Shown piece after piece: positions 42,664 through 51,914 of a DNA stretch of 64,000 nucleotides. Numbering within the stretch: the stretch's first letter is position 1; each line of letters starts with the position of its first letter. Origin of the DNA: Acetomicrobium hydrogeniformans (GTDB taxonomy: Bacteria; Synergistota; Synergistia; Synergistales; JAFGMB01). Location: contig JAENYO010000001.1 in assembly GCA_016841745.1 (NCBI GenBank), forward strand, positions 524,507-588,506, read 5' to 3'. The translations under genes and the position numbers were made by a program. A model generated the notes under the pieces. It worked only from the letters and a program-made list of their open reading frames with translations. It was not told the origin of the DNA and did not search any database.

Positions 42664-42834
42664 TTATGTTTTATTGTTCCCAGTTATTTTTAAGATCTTT
42701 GAAAATACCTCTTCAATGTCTTCAGTTTGTTCTGAAGCAAAAGATCTTATTCCGTTATTCACAAGCATTCTTGCTATAATGCCCGGCCATCGAGCAATCT
42801 GCCTGAAAAAGAACCGCCATAAATTCTTGCTCAT
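42664..42834 (-). CDS. Possible small basic protein
   Basis: A 56-residue frame with a coding-like composition (MSKNLWRFFFRQIARWPGI...), but only a weak ribosome binding site. It may be real, or a fragment of a decayed gene, because the neighbouring minus-strand frames also look partly coding. No family recognised. The rest of 42570-43224 has no other gene. Confidence 0.3.
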   Translation of the reverse strand: MSKNLWRFFFRQIARWPGIIARMLVNNGIRSFASEQTEDIEEVFSKILKITGNNKT

Positions 42835-43059
42835 TCACCATGAAGTACTTATTTCCTGAAGGAGAATGAACCTATTCTGCAGATACAGATCAACCTCAGA
42901 GCTTCTTCAGATTCTTTGTGAAGCACTTCTTTCCTTTATTGTCCTTCCCTGGCAAATACTATTTTACAATCGACTATTTCACATGAATTTCCGGGTTTCT
43001 TAAGAGCATCGAGATATTCCGAACATAAAAGTATGGCTAAACCCACTTCAATAAGATCC

Positions 43060-43098
43060 AACACTGTTGTCCAGAATAGCATTTTGAACAACAGTGTT
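43060..43098. other. Strong hairpin in the gene-free stretch before typA
   Basis: AACACTGTTGT (43060-43070) pairs perfectly with ACAACAGTGTT (43088-43098), with partial pairing inside the loop. No T run follows directly, so it may be an operator or a structural element rather than a terminator. Confidence 0.45.
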
Positions 43099-43224
43099 AC
43101 AGGGTCCTGAAAATAGGCTTAAAAACTTGTATTTATTGCATCTTGAGTGTATTATTCCTAACCTATGTGCTTTATAATACATAATTTTATTCAGAACGAT
43201 AAAATCAAGGGAGCTGTCTCATAA

Positions 43225-45096
43225 ATGCATGAGGTAAACAAGATCAGAAACCTGGCCATAATAGCCCATATAGACCATGGGAAAACCACCCTTATCGATT
43301 CCATTTTCAGAGCCGCCCATATCTTCAGGGAAAACGCAAAGATCGAAGAAAGGGTCATGGACAATAATGAACTGGAAAAGGAAAGAGGCATAACCATAAG
43401 GTCGAAACACTGTACGGTTGAATGGAAGGGATACCTTATAAATCTTATAGACACTCCTGGACACGCTGACTTTTCCGGAGAAGTGGAAAGGGTCCTTTCA
43501 ACTGTAGATTCAGTATTCCTTCTCGTAGACGCAAACGAAGGTCCCATGCCCCAAACCAGGTATGTACTTATGCATGCATTGAAAATGGGCCTTAAACCCC
43601 TGGTATTCATAAACAAGGCGGACAGGCCCAATGCCGACCCGGCAGATACCCTTAACAAAACCTTTGATCTCTTCATAGAACTGGGTGCAAGTGATGAACA
43701 AGCTGATTTTCCCGTTATTTATGGTTCAGGACTCCAGGGTTGGGCTGTCAGGGACCTTGAAACCCAGAAATGGGAAGGTATGGACGACCTGTTTGACATG
43801 ATAATCGAACACGTACCTGCACCGGAAGCCAGGCAGGATGCTCCATTTCTCATGCAGGTTACAACTCTTGCATGGAATGAATATACCGGCCGAATAGGCT
43901 GCGGCAAAATACTCCAGGGAACTTTAGAAGCCAACCAGGAGTTTAACAGGCTATCTACACGCTGGAAGAGCCCTCTGAACCAAGAAGGTGAATGGGAAAT
44001 AACAGGCCAAACCCCGGAAAAAGTGTCCCAGTTATGGGTTACCCGAGGGCTGGACAGGGCAGAAATGGATAAGGTCCATGCCGGAGACATCGTCTGGGTA
44101 GCAGGACCTAAGGATATCAACATTGGGGATACCTTTGCTTCTCCACTCCTAGAAGATCCGGCCATGCAACCTCTCTCTATCGAAGAACCTACCGTTTCCA
44201 TGTTCTTCCTGGTAAACAACGGACCCTTCTCCGGACAGGACGGACAGGCCATAACCCTGCGCCAGATAAAGGCAAGGATAGAAAGAGAAATGCAGACCAA
44301 TGTCGCTCTGCACATGGAAGATCTTGGCAGGCCAGATGGAGTTAAAGTATCCGGCAGAGGTGAACTTCACCTTGCCATTCTTATCGAAGAAATGCGCAGG
44401 GAGGGAATGGAATTCTGTGTTTCCAGACCTGAAGTTATAACGGACACAGTAGACGGAAAACTTCTTGAACCCATGGAAGAACTTACCATAGATGTTCCGG
44501 ATGAATTCCAGGGAGTGGTATTTGAGAAACTTTCCCGGAGAAAAGCCCGTATGGTGAACATGCAGAATCTGCAGACAGGTCTTCTACGTCTCGAGTTCCG
44601 GATCCCCACCAGGGGACTCATAGGCTACAGGGGAGAATTCCTCACAGATACAAGGGGACTGGGCATCATGTCTTCATGTTTTAACGGTTACGGTCCCTGG
44701 ACGGGAGAGATAAACTCCAGAAATAGAGGTTCACTTGTGAGCATCGAAACAGGAGATGCCACCGGATATCAACTAGATAATCTGCAACAGAGAAGTACAC
44801 TATTCATCAAACCTATGGACAAGGTATATGAAGGGATGATCGTCGGGGAAAACTCAAGGCCTGTAGATATGGCATGTAACCCCACGAAGAGAAAACAGAT
44901 GACCAACCATCGTGCTTCCACAAAGGATATGGGAATTAAACTCGATGTGCCAAGAACCCTTACCCTTGAAAAAGCCATGGAATGGATCGCTCCAGACGAG
45001 CTTGTAGAGGTGACTCCAAAATCGATCCGGGTAAGAAAAGCTATCCTGAACGATAACGATCGTAAAAAAGCGGCAAAAAAGACCCTTTTCGCATAA
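43225..45096 (+). CDS. typA: GTP-binding protein TypA/BipA
   Basis: Ribosome-associated translational GTPase related to EF-G, active in stress and ribosome assembly. The 623-residue protein has G1 AHIDHGKTTLID, G2 RGITI, G3 DTPGHADF and G4 NKADR. The later BipA-specific C-terminal domain shows TRGLIGYRGEFLTDTRG and YEGMIVGENSRPVDMACNP. Length and domain order are those of a normal BipA. GGGAG lies about 12 nt before the ATG. It appears to be a single-gene unit and is followed 14 bp later by an inverted-repeat element. Confidence 0.97.
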   Translation: MHEVNKIRNLAIIAHIDHGKTTLIDSIFRAAHIFRENAKIEERVMDNNELEKERGITIRSKHCTVEWKGYLINLIDTPGHADFSGEVERVLSTVDSVFLLVDANEGPMPQTRYVLMHALKMGLKPLVFINKADRPNADPADTLNKTFDLFIELGASDEQADFPVIYGSGLQGWAVRDLETQKWEGMDDLFDMIIEHVPAPEARQDAPFLMQVTTLAWNEYTGRIGCGKILQGTLEANQEFNRLSTRWKSPLNQEGEWEITGQTPEKVSQLWVTRGLDRAEMDKVHAGDIVWVAGPKDINIGDTFASPLLEDPAMQPLSIEEPTVSMFFLVNNGPFSGQDGQAITLRQIKARIEREMQTNVALHMEDLGRPDGVKVSGRGELHLAILIEEMRREGMEFCVSRPEVITDTVDGKLLEPMEELTIDVPDEFQGVVFEKLSRRKARMVNMQNLQTGLLRLEFRIPTRGLIGYRGEFLTDTRGLGIMSSCFNGYGPWTGEINSRNRGSLVSIETGDATGYQLDNLQQRSTLFIKPMDKVYEGMIVGENSRPVDMACNPTKRKQMTNHRASTKDMGIKLDVPRTLTLEKAMEWIAPDELVEVTPKSIRVRKAILNDNDRKKAAKKTLFA

Positions 45097-45110
45097 AAAC
45101 AGATCTTATT

Positions 45111-45341
45111 CACCGCAAAGACGCCAAGAACGCAAAGGAAACCTTTAAAACCTTATCTTAACTGTGCAAAATCAAACTCGATTTTGCACGATTGAACATA
45201 AAATGAATAAAATGTTTCATTGAGGTTCAATAACATTTCCTGGTTTCAAGGTTTTATTCGTGAAAAATGAAGCCTCATTTTTCACAGCATGTTTTAAAAA
45301 AGGCGATATGGTTTCTTTGCGGCCTTTGCGTCTTTGCGGTG
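45111..45341. mobile_element. Inverted-repeat element R1
   Basis: A 231 bp element between typA and the convergent aminotransferase gene. The left arm begins CACCGCAAAGACGCCAAG and the right arm (45310-45341) is its near-perfect inverse, ending CTTTGCGGTG. Inside are hairpins GTGCAAAATC...GATTTTGCAC and GTGAAAAATGA...TCATTTTTCAC. Three relatives lie at 50143, 56176 and 56899. It has no ORF of its own. Confidence 0.8.
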
Positions 45342-45350
45342 AAATGGTTT

Positions 45351-46469
45351 TCAGGATCTGTCTTCCAGTTCCCTACAGACCTTGGCCCAGCATTTTTTGA
45401 AGGCACCCATATTCTCCGGCCCTGGTACCCTCAGCCTCACCGAATTATTACCGAGGTTTTCAAAACCCCAGCCTGGTTCCGTTTTTATCCCGCCCTTTTT
45501 CAGAAGGAAGTCATACAGATCCAGACCTCTGTCTTCATGGGTCACGATCATTATTGGAACAGTAGAACATGTAGGCGCTACTGAAAACCCTGAGCCTGAA
45601 AGCACAGTATGGATGGTTTCCTCTTTCAGTTCAGATATGGTGGCTCTGAGATATCTCAAATAATCCCTGTCTTTAAGGATCAATGGTATCAGTTCCATGG
45701 CAGAGACCGGAATGGAAAAGGGAGGAGATACTTTCCTGTAATACTTCTGAAGGCGTTCATCCCTGATAACAGTATACCCTACCCTGAGTCCCGCCAAACC
45801 CCATGCTTTGGAAAAGGAACGAATACAGACAATATTCTTTCTTAAAAGGTTAAGTGAGGATTCTTTCTCCGGAATAAAACCACCGTATGCTTCATCCACT
45901 AACAGAAGTGCTCCCGTTCCTTCGCATTTTGCAGCAAGATAATCGACATCCTCCAGGCTCATGACCTGACCGGTAGGATTATGCGGTCTGTCGAGATAGA
46001 CAAGGGAAATATCGTCATTCAAGGCTCCTGCAAGATCTTCTACATTGAGCAGGTACTCTGGTGCTTTAAGTTCAACATTGCTGATCTTTGCCCCGGAAAA
46101 GGTGAAATAGAAAGCACCGTCGGAGAACTGGGGAGCGATCCCCAGCATCCTTGTTCCAGGACTTATGAGGATCCTTGCAAGGGAAAAGATTACCCCTATA
46201 GAACCGGTCCCGAAAAAGATATCTTCCTTTTTTACTACTCCATCCCAGAAGGAAACAAGGGCATCAACCACGCCGCTCTGGTCTCCGGGATATAATGAAG
46301 GATCCAGGAAAAAACCGGAGTTCCATTTATGCATGATCAGTTCGTTGGCACCCAGGGGGTTTGTTCCAAGAGAACAGTCAATTTCAGGAGTTGTTCCCTC
46401 ACCGGAATATACATATTGCGCTGGCTCATAGGTTCTTACTTCAGGAAGTATGGTCTTCTCCCAATCCAT
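45351..46469 (-). CDS. Class I/II aminotransferase (HisC/CobD-like)
   Basis: PLP fold-type I enzyme of 372 residues with the PLP lysine in SFSKAWGLAGLRVGY and the aspartate-tyrosine site in LVDEAYGGF, plus YLDRPHNPTGQ. The arrangement is like histidinol-phosphate aminotransferases and threonine-phosphate decarboxylases (CobD). The gene is not in a his or cob cluster, so its substrate is open. The last codons lie 9 bp from element R1. Confidence 0.83.
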   Translation of the reverse strand: MDWEKTILPEVRTYEPAQYVYSGEGTTPEIDCSLGTNPLGANELIMHKWNSGFFLDPSLYPGDQSGVVDALVSFWDGVVKKEDIFFGTGSIGVIFSLARILISPGTRMLGIAPQFSDGAFYFTFSGAKISNVELKAPEYLLNVEDLAGALNDDISLVYLDRPHNPTGQVMSLEDVDYLAAKCEGTGALLLVDEAYGGFIPEKESSLNLLRKNIVCIRSFSKAWGLAGLRVGYTVIRDERLQKYYRKVSPPFSIPVSAMELIPLILKDRDYLRYLRATISELKEETIHTVLSGSGFSVAPTCSTVPIMIVTHEDRGLDLYDFLLKKGGIKTEPGWGFENLGNNSVRLRVPGPENMGAFKKCWAKVCRELEDRS

Positions 46470-46780
46470 AGAAATACACCCTTTTTATTTTGGATTTTCG
46501 ATTTTGGATTAAAAGATCAAACTCCAAAACCTATTTATCTACGAAATGATAAAATATAGGGTTTTCTTAAGCACATCAGAATAACTTCCGAAAAACACTT
46601 CAAGTCTCGTTTAATGCGCATCCTATATTATTTTCTTATTTAATTAAAATTAATTTATTCAACCTGAACAAACATTACAGCTAAACCACATAAACAAAAG
46701 GGTTACGGGTTGCTTTGTATTCATTACGGCTTTGTAGTAAACAGGATCTTTTCTTTGCTTTTCGAGGTATATTAACAGAA
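46470..46780. other. Gene-free region with a GATTTTGGATT tract
   Basis: About 310 bp without a gene. At 46487-46515 lies a tract of short GGATTTT/GATTTTGG units ending ATTAAAAG, also present at 50082-50113. The remainder is AT-rich with nothing recognisable. Confidence 0.4.
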
Positions 46781-48580
46781 CTACAGGAAAAACAAGTATA
46801 CCAGAAGTACCGAAAGGAAAAGAAAGATTATGGTCATAAGCCCGCCGGCCTTAAGATAATCGGCATTGCGATAGCTCCCAACGGACATGAGCATGGCATT
46901 AACCTGGTGAGTCGGAAGCACAAAGGAGTTAGATGCACATATCCCGACAAGAATGGCAAGTCCCCGTGGGTCAATCCCCGTCTCTTCCCCTATTAGAAGA
47001 ACAAGTGGAACCAGAAGAACTGTAGCTGCAACATTGGACATAAAAAGAGAAAAAAGGGTCGCCAGAACACCTACAGCGGTAAGGATTATTAAAGGATGTC
47101 CACCACCTCCGAGAATACTCATGACCATCGATGCCAACCAGGATGCTGCTCCGGTCTTTTCCATAGCAATGCCCAGTGGGAGGAGTCCGGCAAGAAGGAA
47201 TACAGTACGCCAGTCTATGGCTTCATAGGCCTCATCTATCTTTATGACACCTGAAAGGATCATTCCCACTGCTCCAGTCATAAGAGCAAGGGAAAGCCTG
47301 AAACCGGCAAGGGCAAGGATAATTGCAGTGCTAAAACAGACCAGGGCAGGAATGATCTTTGTTCTCCTGGATTCCTCCTGGATGGGGGTAAGACATACAA
47401 AATCCCCACCCTTCTTCATCTCTCTTATGTTCTTCCATGGACCGTTAATGATAAGTGTATCTCCCGCTTTAAGTGGACTGTCCGGAAAATGATCTACAAT
47501 GGTGCCCTCTGCCGTAACAAGGAGTATGGGTTCCACACCCAGGTTCTTCCGAAAAGCTATCTGCCGGATAGTTTGACCTTTGAGAGAAGCCTTTGGCAAC
47601 AAGACAAGCTCCGCAAACCCTGAATCAACCCTAAATCGGGATCGATCTTGTACCCTTCCTGAAAAGATGAGGCTCTTATCCTCTGCAAACTGCAGTACAT
47701 CGTCTTCTTTTCCGAGAAGATGCAGGTTCATACCTGCTGTAAAGGAGGTATATCTCCATGGAGCAGAGATACTTTCTTCCCCCGAAGTGATGCAAAGCAG
47801 GTGTAGATTGTATTTCTTCCAGAGATTCAGATCATCCCTGGTCATTCCAACTAAAGAGCTCCCTGCAGGTATTCTGCATACATAGAGAGTATCTGGAAGA
47901 TTCCACATACGGATTATGCTCTGCTGAGATGAATCCCCTTCAATCTTTTCATCAGATGAAGGAAGAATGACTTTTCCCAAAAGGGCAAAATATAGTATTC
48001 CTGCAACAAGAAGAGATAGACCCACAGGTGTTACACTGAAAAGCCCAAAGGGTTTCACTCCTCCACCCTTGAGTAGATCATTCAGGATTATAAGAGGTCC
48101 GGAACCAACCATGGTAAGAGTTCCACCAAGGATAGCAGAAAAACCAAGGGGCATCATGATGCTGGAGGGAGAGATTCCTTTCTGACGGCATATTTTCAGG
48201 ACCGCAGGAAGGAAAAGTGCTATGGAACCCACATTCTGCATGAAAGCGGAGATCAGTCCCACCATGGAAGAAATGATAACCATAAGCCGTTTTTCGTTCT
48301 CTCCAGCGAGTTCCATTATCCTTGAGGCAAGCACGTTCATCATGCCGGTACGATCCATACCGGAACCCATTATCATGACTGCAATTATGGATATTACAGC
48401 ATTACTGGAGAAACCGGAAAAGGCCTCTGTTGGAGATATAAGTCCCAACCATGGCAGAGATACCATTATGAGGATGGCCACAATATCCACCCTCAGTTTT
48501 TCACTTATGAAAAGGATGATCGTCATAGAAAGAACAGAAAAGGTTAATAACATTTCCTTTGTAAGTAATAACATGTTCAA
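46781..48580 (-). CDS. SLC13/DASS-type transporter with TrkA-C domains
   Basis: A 599-residue membrane carrier. The N-terminal half holds hydrophobic segments with the family's MGSGMDRTGMMNVLASRIME and FMQNVGSIALFLPAV; the middle (residues about 205-385) is cytoplasmic with two TrkA-C-like segments (GSSLVGMTRDDLNLW, KASLKGQTIRQIAFRKNLGVEP); the last part returns to membrane (SNVAATVLLVPLVLLIG). Such carriers move sodium with sulfate, dicarboxylates or other anions. It is the last gene of the sulfur-linked cluster, so an inorganic sulfur oxyanion is a reasonable guess. The start is uncertain (TTG 48580 or a later ATG). Confidence 0.85.
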   Translation of the reverse strand: MNMLLLTKEMLLTFSVLSMTIILFISEKLRVDIVAILIMVSLPWLGLISPTEAFSGFSSNAVISIIAVMIMGSGMDRTGMMNVLASRIMELAGENEKRLMVIISSMVGLISAFMQNVGSIALFLPAVLKICRQKGISPSSIMMPLGFSAILGGTLTMVGSGPLIILNDLLKGGGVKPFGLFSVTPVGLSLLVAGILYFALLGKVILPSSDEKIEGDSSQQSIIRMWNLPDTLYVCRIPAGSSLVGMTRDDLNLWKKYNLHLLCITSGEESISAPWRYTSFTAGMNLHLLGKEDDVLQFAEDKSLIFSGRVQDRSRFRVDSGFAELVLLPKASLKGQTIRQIAFRKNLGVEPILLVTAEGTIVDHFPDSPLKAGDTLIINGPWKNIREMKKGGDFVCLTPIQEESRRTKIIPALVCFSTAIILALAGFRLSLALMTGAVGMILSGVIKIDEAYEAIDWRTVFLLAGLLPLGIAMEKTGAASWLASMVMSILGGGGHPLIILTAVGVLATLFSLFMSNVAATVLLVPLVLLIGEETGIDPRGLAILVGICASNSFVLPTHQVNAMLMSVGSYRNADYLKAGGLMTIIFLFLSVLLVYLFFL

Positions 48581-48595
48581 ATCAGGCGTGCCTGT

Positions 48596-48958
48596 CTAAA
48601 GCCTCTTGATGACGTTATTGTGATTGCTGTGAATTGCATTCATCTCCCTATCGAGGGTAAAACCTATTACAGTCCTGATAAGAACGATGGCACCCAGGAC
48701 AGCTATCTCATGAAAAGCAGGATGTATCATGGTCCTTACAATATCTGCAGCTACAAGAAACTCCAATCCCAGAAGAAGGTATACTCCGAGGGAATGTCTC
48801 AGAACATCCCTGTGCTTTCTTACAAAATGCTGTCTTAATCCCCGATATTCAGTCTTTACAGCGAGAAAAAAGACATTCGTAACTCCCCACAGGATTATGA
48901 TGACACCCATAAGACCTATCACGAAGGCCAGTCTGTTGATTACCAGATATATCATCAT
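48596..48958 (-). CDS. DUF1622 small membrane protein
   Basis: A 120-residue integral membrane protein with three hydrophobic segments and the DUF1622 features RHSLGVYLLLGLEFLVAADIVRT and VLIRTVIGFTLDREM. Function unknown. It sits 24 bp after the second YeeE-type gene and 15 bp before the SLC13-type gene. Confidence 0.85.
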   Translation of the reverse strand: MMIYLVINRLAFVIGLMGVIIILWGVTNVFFLAVKTEYRGLRQHFVRKHRDVLRHSLGVYLLLGLEFLVAADIVRTMIHPAFHEIAVLGAIVLIRTVIGFTLDREMNAIHSNHNNVIKRL

Positions 48959-48982
48959 TCGCCCTTTCTATCGACGGCCATC

Positions 48983-49540
48983 CTAGAAACCTGCAAGCTC
49001 AATAGCAAAGAGAACCAATACAATTGCCATAGCTAAAAAAGCCAGAACCTTCCACCGGTCCTGTTTTAATAATTCGGGAAAGGTTACATTACCGAAGCTA
49101 CCCATGGGATAGACCTTATCCCTGACTGTAGGATAACATAGCGCGAAGAACCATGCTCCAATAAGTATCCCCGTCATCCCCGCGAACAGGGCATCCAGAG
49201 AGCCCTGTCCTATTGCTCCTGCCAGGGTACCCGGACAGTAGCCCAGGGTTGCAAAACCCACTCCGAAGATAAGACCCCCTATCACTGTCTGTCCTCCCGA
49301 ACCTGTCTTGGGATGAAGATTGGCCATTCCCCTTGAAACCAGAAAATGGACTCCCACACTACCAACAAGAACGGCCGTGAGCATTACCTTTAGAACAGTA
49401 AAATCCTTAAGAAGCAGCTGACCAAGGATAACATCGTAACTGGTAACTCCTCCCTTCTGGAGAAGAAAACCAAATAAAATACCTGTAGCAAGACCTATTC
49501 CAAGTTGAAGTTTTCTTTTGGAATGGAGATGAGTCAGCAT
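48983..49540 (-). CDS. YeeE/YedE-family sulfur transport protein (second of pair)
   Basis: A 185-residue membrane protein with GFLLQKGGVTSYDVI, then LIFGVGFATLGYCPGTLAGAIGQG, the conserved Cys-containing pore motif of YeeE/YedE (TsuA-like) sulfur or thiosulfate importers. It is one half-sized unit of a two-gene pair; the other half is directly upstream. Confidence 0.87.
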   Translation of the reverse strand: MLTHLHSKRKLQLGIGLATGILFGFLLQKGGVTSYDVILGQLLLKDFTVLKVMLTAVLVGSVGVHFLVSRGMANLHPKTGSGGQTVIGGLIFGVGFATLGYCPGTLAGAIGQGSLDALFAGMTGILIGAWFFALCYPTVRDKVYPMGSFGNVTFPELLKQDRWKVLAFLAMAIVLVLFAIELAGF

Positions 49541-49552
49541 TTCGCCACCTCC

Positions 49553-50059
49553 CTAATAGATGAAAAAAGCAGTTATCACACCGCTGACAAAGAAACAGGC
49601 TACCGCGATCCAGCCACTTACTGCAAGCTGAAGAGTCCCGCTTATTCCATGCCCGCTTGTGCATCCCCCGGCCCATCTAGCACCGAAACCCATTAGTATT
49701 CCGCCATTAAACGCAACTACAAGTCGGGGGAATGCCATGGGGCCAAAGGTGCTGACCCAGAGGGACGGAACCAGGCTGGGAGAAAAAACCCCCGACATGG
49801 TGGATGAAAGAAAGGCTCCAATTACAATACCGAGCACAAGCATCCATTCCCAGTCGACAACAGGGAAAAATTCCTTGAAGTAGGGTCTTTCCATCGCTTT
49901 CTTTCCACGAACAAAGCTTTCAAGCATTCCGCTTGTACGTGCAAAGGCGGCAGAGCATCCCAGAGGTTTATCCGAAAGCAGAAATGTCAGCCAGCAGAGT
50001 ACTCCTATCCCGACACCGACCAGGTATGGAGACCACCTGGCCTCAAAAAGGAAAGCCAT
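49553..50059 (-). CDS. YeeE/YedE-family sulfur transport protein (first of pair)
   Basis: A 168-residue membrane protein with GFGARWAGGCTSGHGISGTLQLAVSGW, the other conserved Cys motif of the family, and a GCSAAFARTSGML loop. The ATG at 50059 is chosen because GGGGTGAGAAC precedes it; the frame extends to 50158 but into sequence shared with the inverted-repeat element. Together with the next gene it would make one full-sized YeeE-like transporter. Confidence 0.87.
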   Translation of the reverse strand: MAFLFEARWSPYLVGVGIGVLCWLTFLLSDKPLGCSAAFARTSGMLESFVRGKKAMERPYFKEFFPVVDWEWMLVLGIVIGAFLSSTMSGVFSPSLVPSLWVSTFGPMAFPRLVVAFNGGILMGFGARWAGGCTSGHGISGTLQLAVSGWIAVACFFVSGVITAFFIY

Positions 50060-50081
50060 GTTCTCACCCCTATGCCAATTT

Positions 50082-50113
50082 AGATTGCCGATTTTGGATT
50101 TTGGATTAAAAGC
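50082..50113. repeat. Second copy of the GATTTTGGATTAAAAG tract
   Basis: TAGATTGCCGATTTTGGATT... ending GGATTAAAAG, alike to 46487-46515. It lies immediately next to element R2. Confidence 0.6.
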
Positions 50114-50142
50114 AAAACATAAAACAAAGTCAGAAGCTAAAT

Positions 50143-50397
50143 CACCGCAAAGACGCAAAGGAACCCATATTCTTTTTTGTAGAACCTGCTGTGAAAATCA
50201 GACTCGATTTTGCACGATTGAACATTAAAACAAAGAATTTTGTTTTCCTGGCACCAAAGCTTTGCTTTGGGTGCCATATAACAACCTTGATATTCAGATG
50301 GATGGATTGATTCATTCCTGACAAATATTGTAACAAAACGAAACCAAATGAAGAAAATAGTTATGGTTTTCTTTGCGTGCTTTGCGTCTTTGCGGTG
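50143..50397. mobile_element. Inverted-repeat element R2
   Basis: A 255 bp relative of R1, with CACCGCAAAGACGCAAAGG on the left and its inverse (50365-50397, ending TTTGCGGTG) on the right. It retains the GATTTTGCACGATTGAACAT block of R1 and has an extra hairpin GGCACC...GGTGCC. It lies between the MBL-rhodanese gene and the first YeeE gene of the same transcription direction, so it interrupts a probable operon. Confidence 0.8.
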
Positions 50398-50412
50398 AGA
50401 TCGCTTTTGAAC

Positions 50413-51834
50413 TTAGTCTTTTCCCAGAAATTGAGGACCGTGGGGCATTCTGCACATAGGACACTCAGGAGCGAACCCCGCCGCCGTAAATCCGGTCATA
50501 CCACCTGCTACATTCAGAACTTCCTTGAAACCCCTCTGTTTAAGAATACTTGAACCAAGGCTTGATCTATGTCCGCTTCCGCAGATAGTGACGGTGGGCA
50601 GATTTGTATCCAGCTCAGCATATCTCGTTCTCAGATCCTGGACTGCAATATTTACGGATCCCTCAATATGATGGGCATTAAACTCTTTCTCCGCCCTTAC
50701 ATCCACAATATTGATGGGCATATTCCCAAGGGTCAATTCATAGAGTTTCCTGGCTGAAATTTGCTGTACATGGGATGTATCCAATCCGGAGGTTACCCAT
50801 TGGAACATTCCGCCCTCCAGATAGCCCAAAACCGTATCAAGACCTACCCTTCGAAGCCAGATCAGGGCTTCATAAGCCTGGTACTCATCAAGGGTCACCA
50901 GAAGAAGGGGTTTATCAGGCGGAAGGATCCATCCTGCAAAAGTGGCAAAATTACCGCCGAAATCAATGGAAAATGCCCCAGGTATATGAGCCCCGCCAAA
51001 GGCTTCAAAACATCTGCAGTCCAGAACTATGGCATCCTGGGTCTCAATAAACTTTTTCATTTCCTGAGGTTTCATTGGCATCATAACCGGAAGATCTGAA
51101 GTTGTCGCTGGTCCCTGCCTGTTAATATCGCTGCAACGGGCGAAATGGTCGGGAGCGGCTGGCATATCTGTGGTGAGAGAAATAATAAATTCTTCCCTGT
51201 TCTCGATGAGGAGAGCCTTATTATATCTTTTTTCATAGCCTATGGTACTTGTCCTCTTAGCTCCCATGGCCCTTCCGCACAGAGAACCGGCCCCATGGGC
51301 AGGATATACTTCGCAGAAATCGGGGAGTTTCAGTATTTTTTCATGCAGGCTGTCATAGAGCCTCGAGGCAAGTTCTCTTGCCATACCGGGAAAAAGGTCG
51401 GGCCTTCCCACATCTCCGACGAAAAGAGTATCTCCCGTAAAAATAGCAACAGGTTCCTCTCCCCTTCCACGGTCAGTAACTATGTAACACATACCTTCAG
51501 GAGTATGCCCGGGAGTATCGATGACGTCGATCTTCATATCCTCTATCTGAAATGTATCCCCTTCCTTCAGAGCTTCGTGCTCAAAGGCACAACTCCCTGA
51601 AAGGGGTGCGTAAATCTTCGCTCCGGTAGCTTCTGCAAGTTCCATGTGGCCGGAGATAAAGTCCGCATGAAGATGGGTTTCAAGGATATGGGTTATCTTC
51701 ATACCCATTTCTTCAGCTGCCTCAAGGTACATATCAATATCTCTGCTCGGATCCACAATAGCGCAGACCTTGTTGGCTCCAAGAAGATAGGAACTGTGTG
51801 CTATGCCTTTGATAAAGAACTGTTTTACAAACAT
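50413..51834 (-). CDS. MBL-fold hydrolase with two rhodanese domains
   Basis: A 473-residue protein. Residues about 1-200 are a metallo-beta-lactamase fold of the persulfide-dioxygenase/ETHE1-like branch (ETHLHADFISGH, TPGHTPEG, FTGDTLFVGDVGRPD, YPAHGAGSLCG). Two rhodanese domains follow. The first (about 265-355) has no active-site Cys (LLLVTLDEYQ), while the second (about 365-460) has one in TVTICGSGHRSS. Such proteins handle sulfane sulfur or persulfides. In an anaerobe an oxygen-dependent dioxygenase reaction is doubtful, so hydrolase or sulfur-transfer use is possible. It heads the cluster with YeeE and SLC13-type transporters. Confidence 0.88.
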   Translation of the reverse strand: MFVKQFFIKGIAHSSYLLGANKVCAIVDPSRDIDMYLEAAEEMGMKITHILETHLHADFISGHMELAEATGAKIYAPLSGSCAFEHEALKEGDTFQIEDMKIDVIDTPGHTPEGMCYIVTDRGRGEEPVAIFTGDTLFVGDVGRPDLFPGMARELASRLYDSLHEKILKLPDFCEVYPAHGAGSLCGRAMGAKRTSTIGYEKRYNKALLIENREEFIISLTTDMPAAPDHFARCSDINRQGPATTSDLPVMMPMKPQEMKKFIETQDAIVLDCRCFEAFGGAHIPGAFSIDFGGNFATFAGWILPPDKPLLLVTLDEYQAYEALIWLRRVGLDTVLGYLEGGMFQWVTSGLDTSHVQQISARKLYELTLGNMPINIVDVRAEKEFNAHHIEGSVNIAVQDLRTRYAELDTNLPTVTICGSGHRSSLGSSILKQRGFKEVLNVAGGMTGFTAAGFAPECPMCRMPHGPQFLGKD

Positions 51835-51914
51835 TTTTCTCTTCCTCCCTTTGTTACAGATCTCATATTCAGGGTTTCAAAAGAAAGATGGCAGCAATGC
51901 TTCATTCTTCATCT

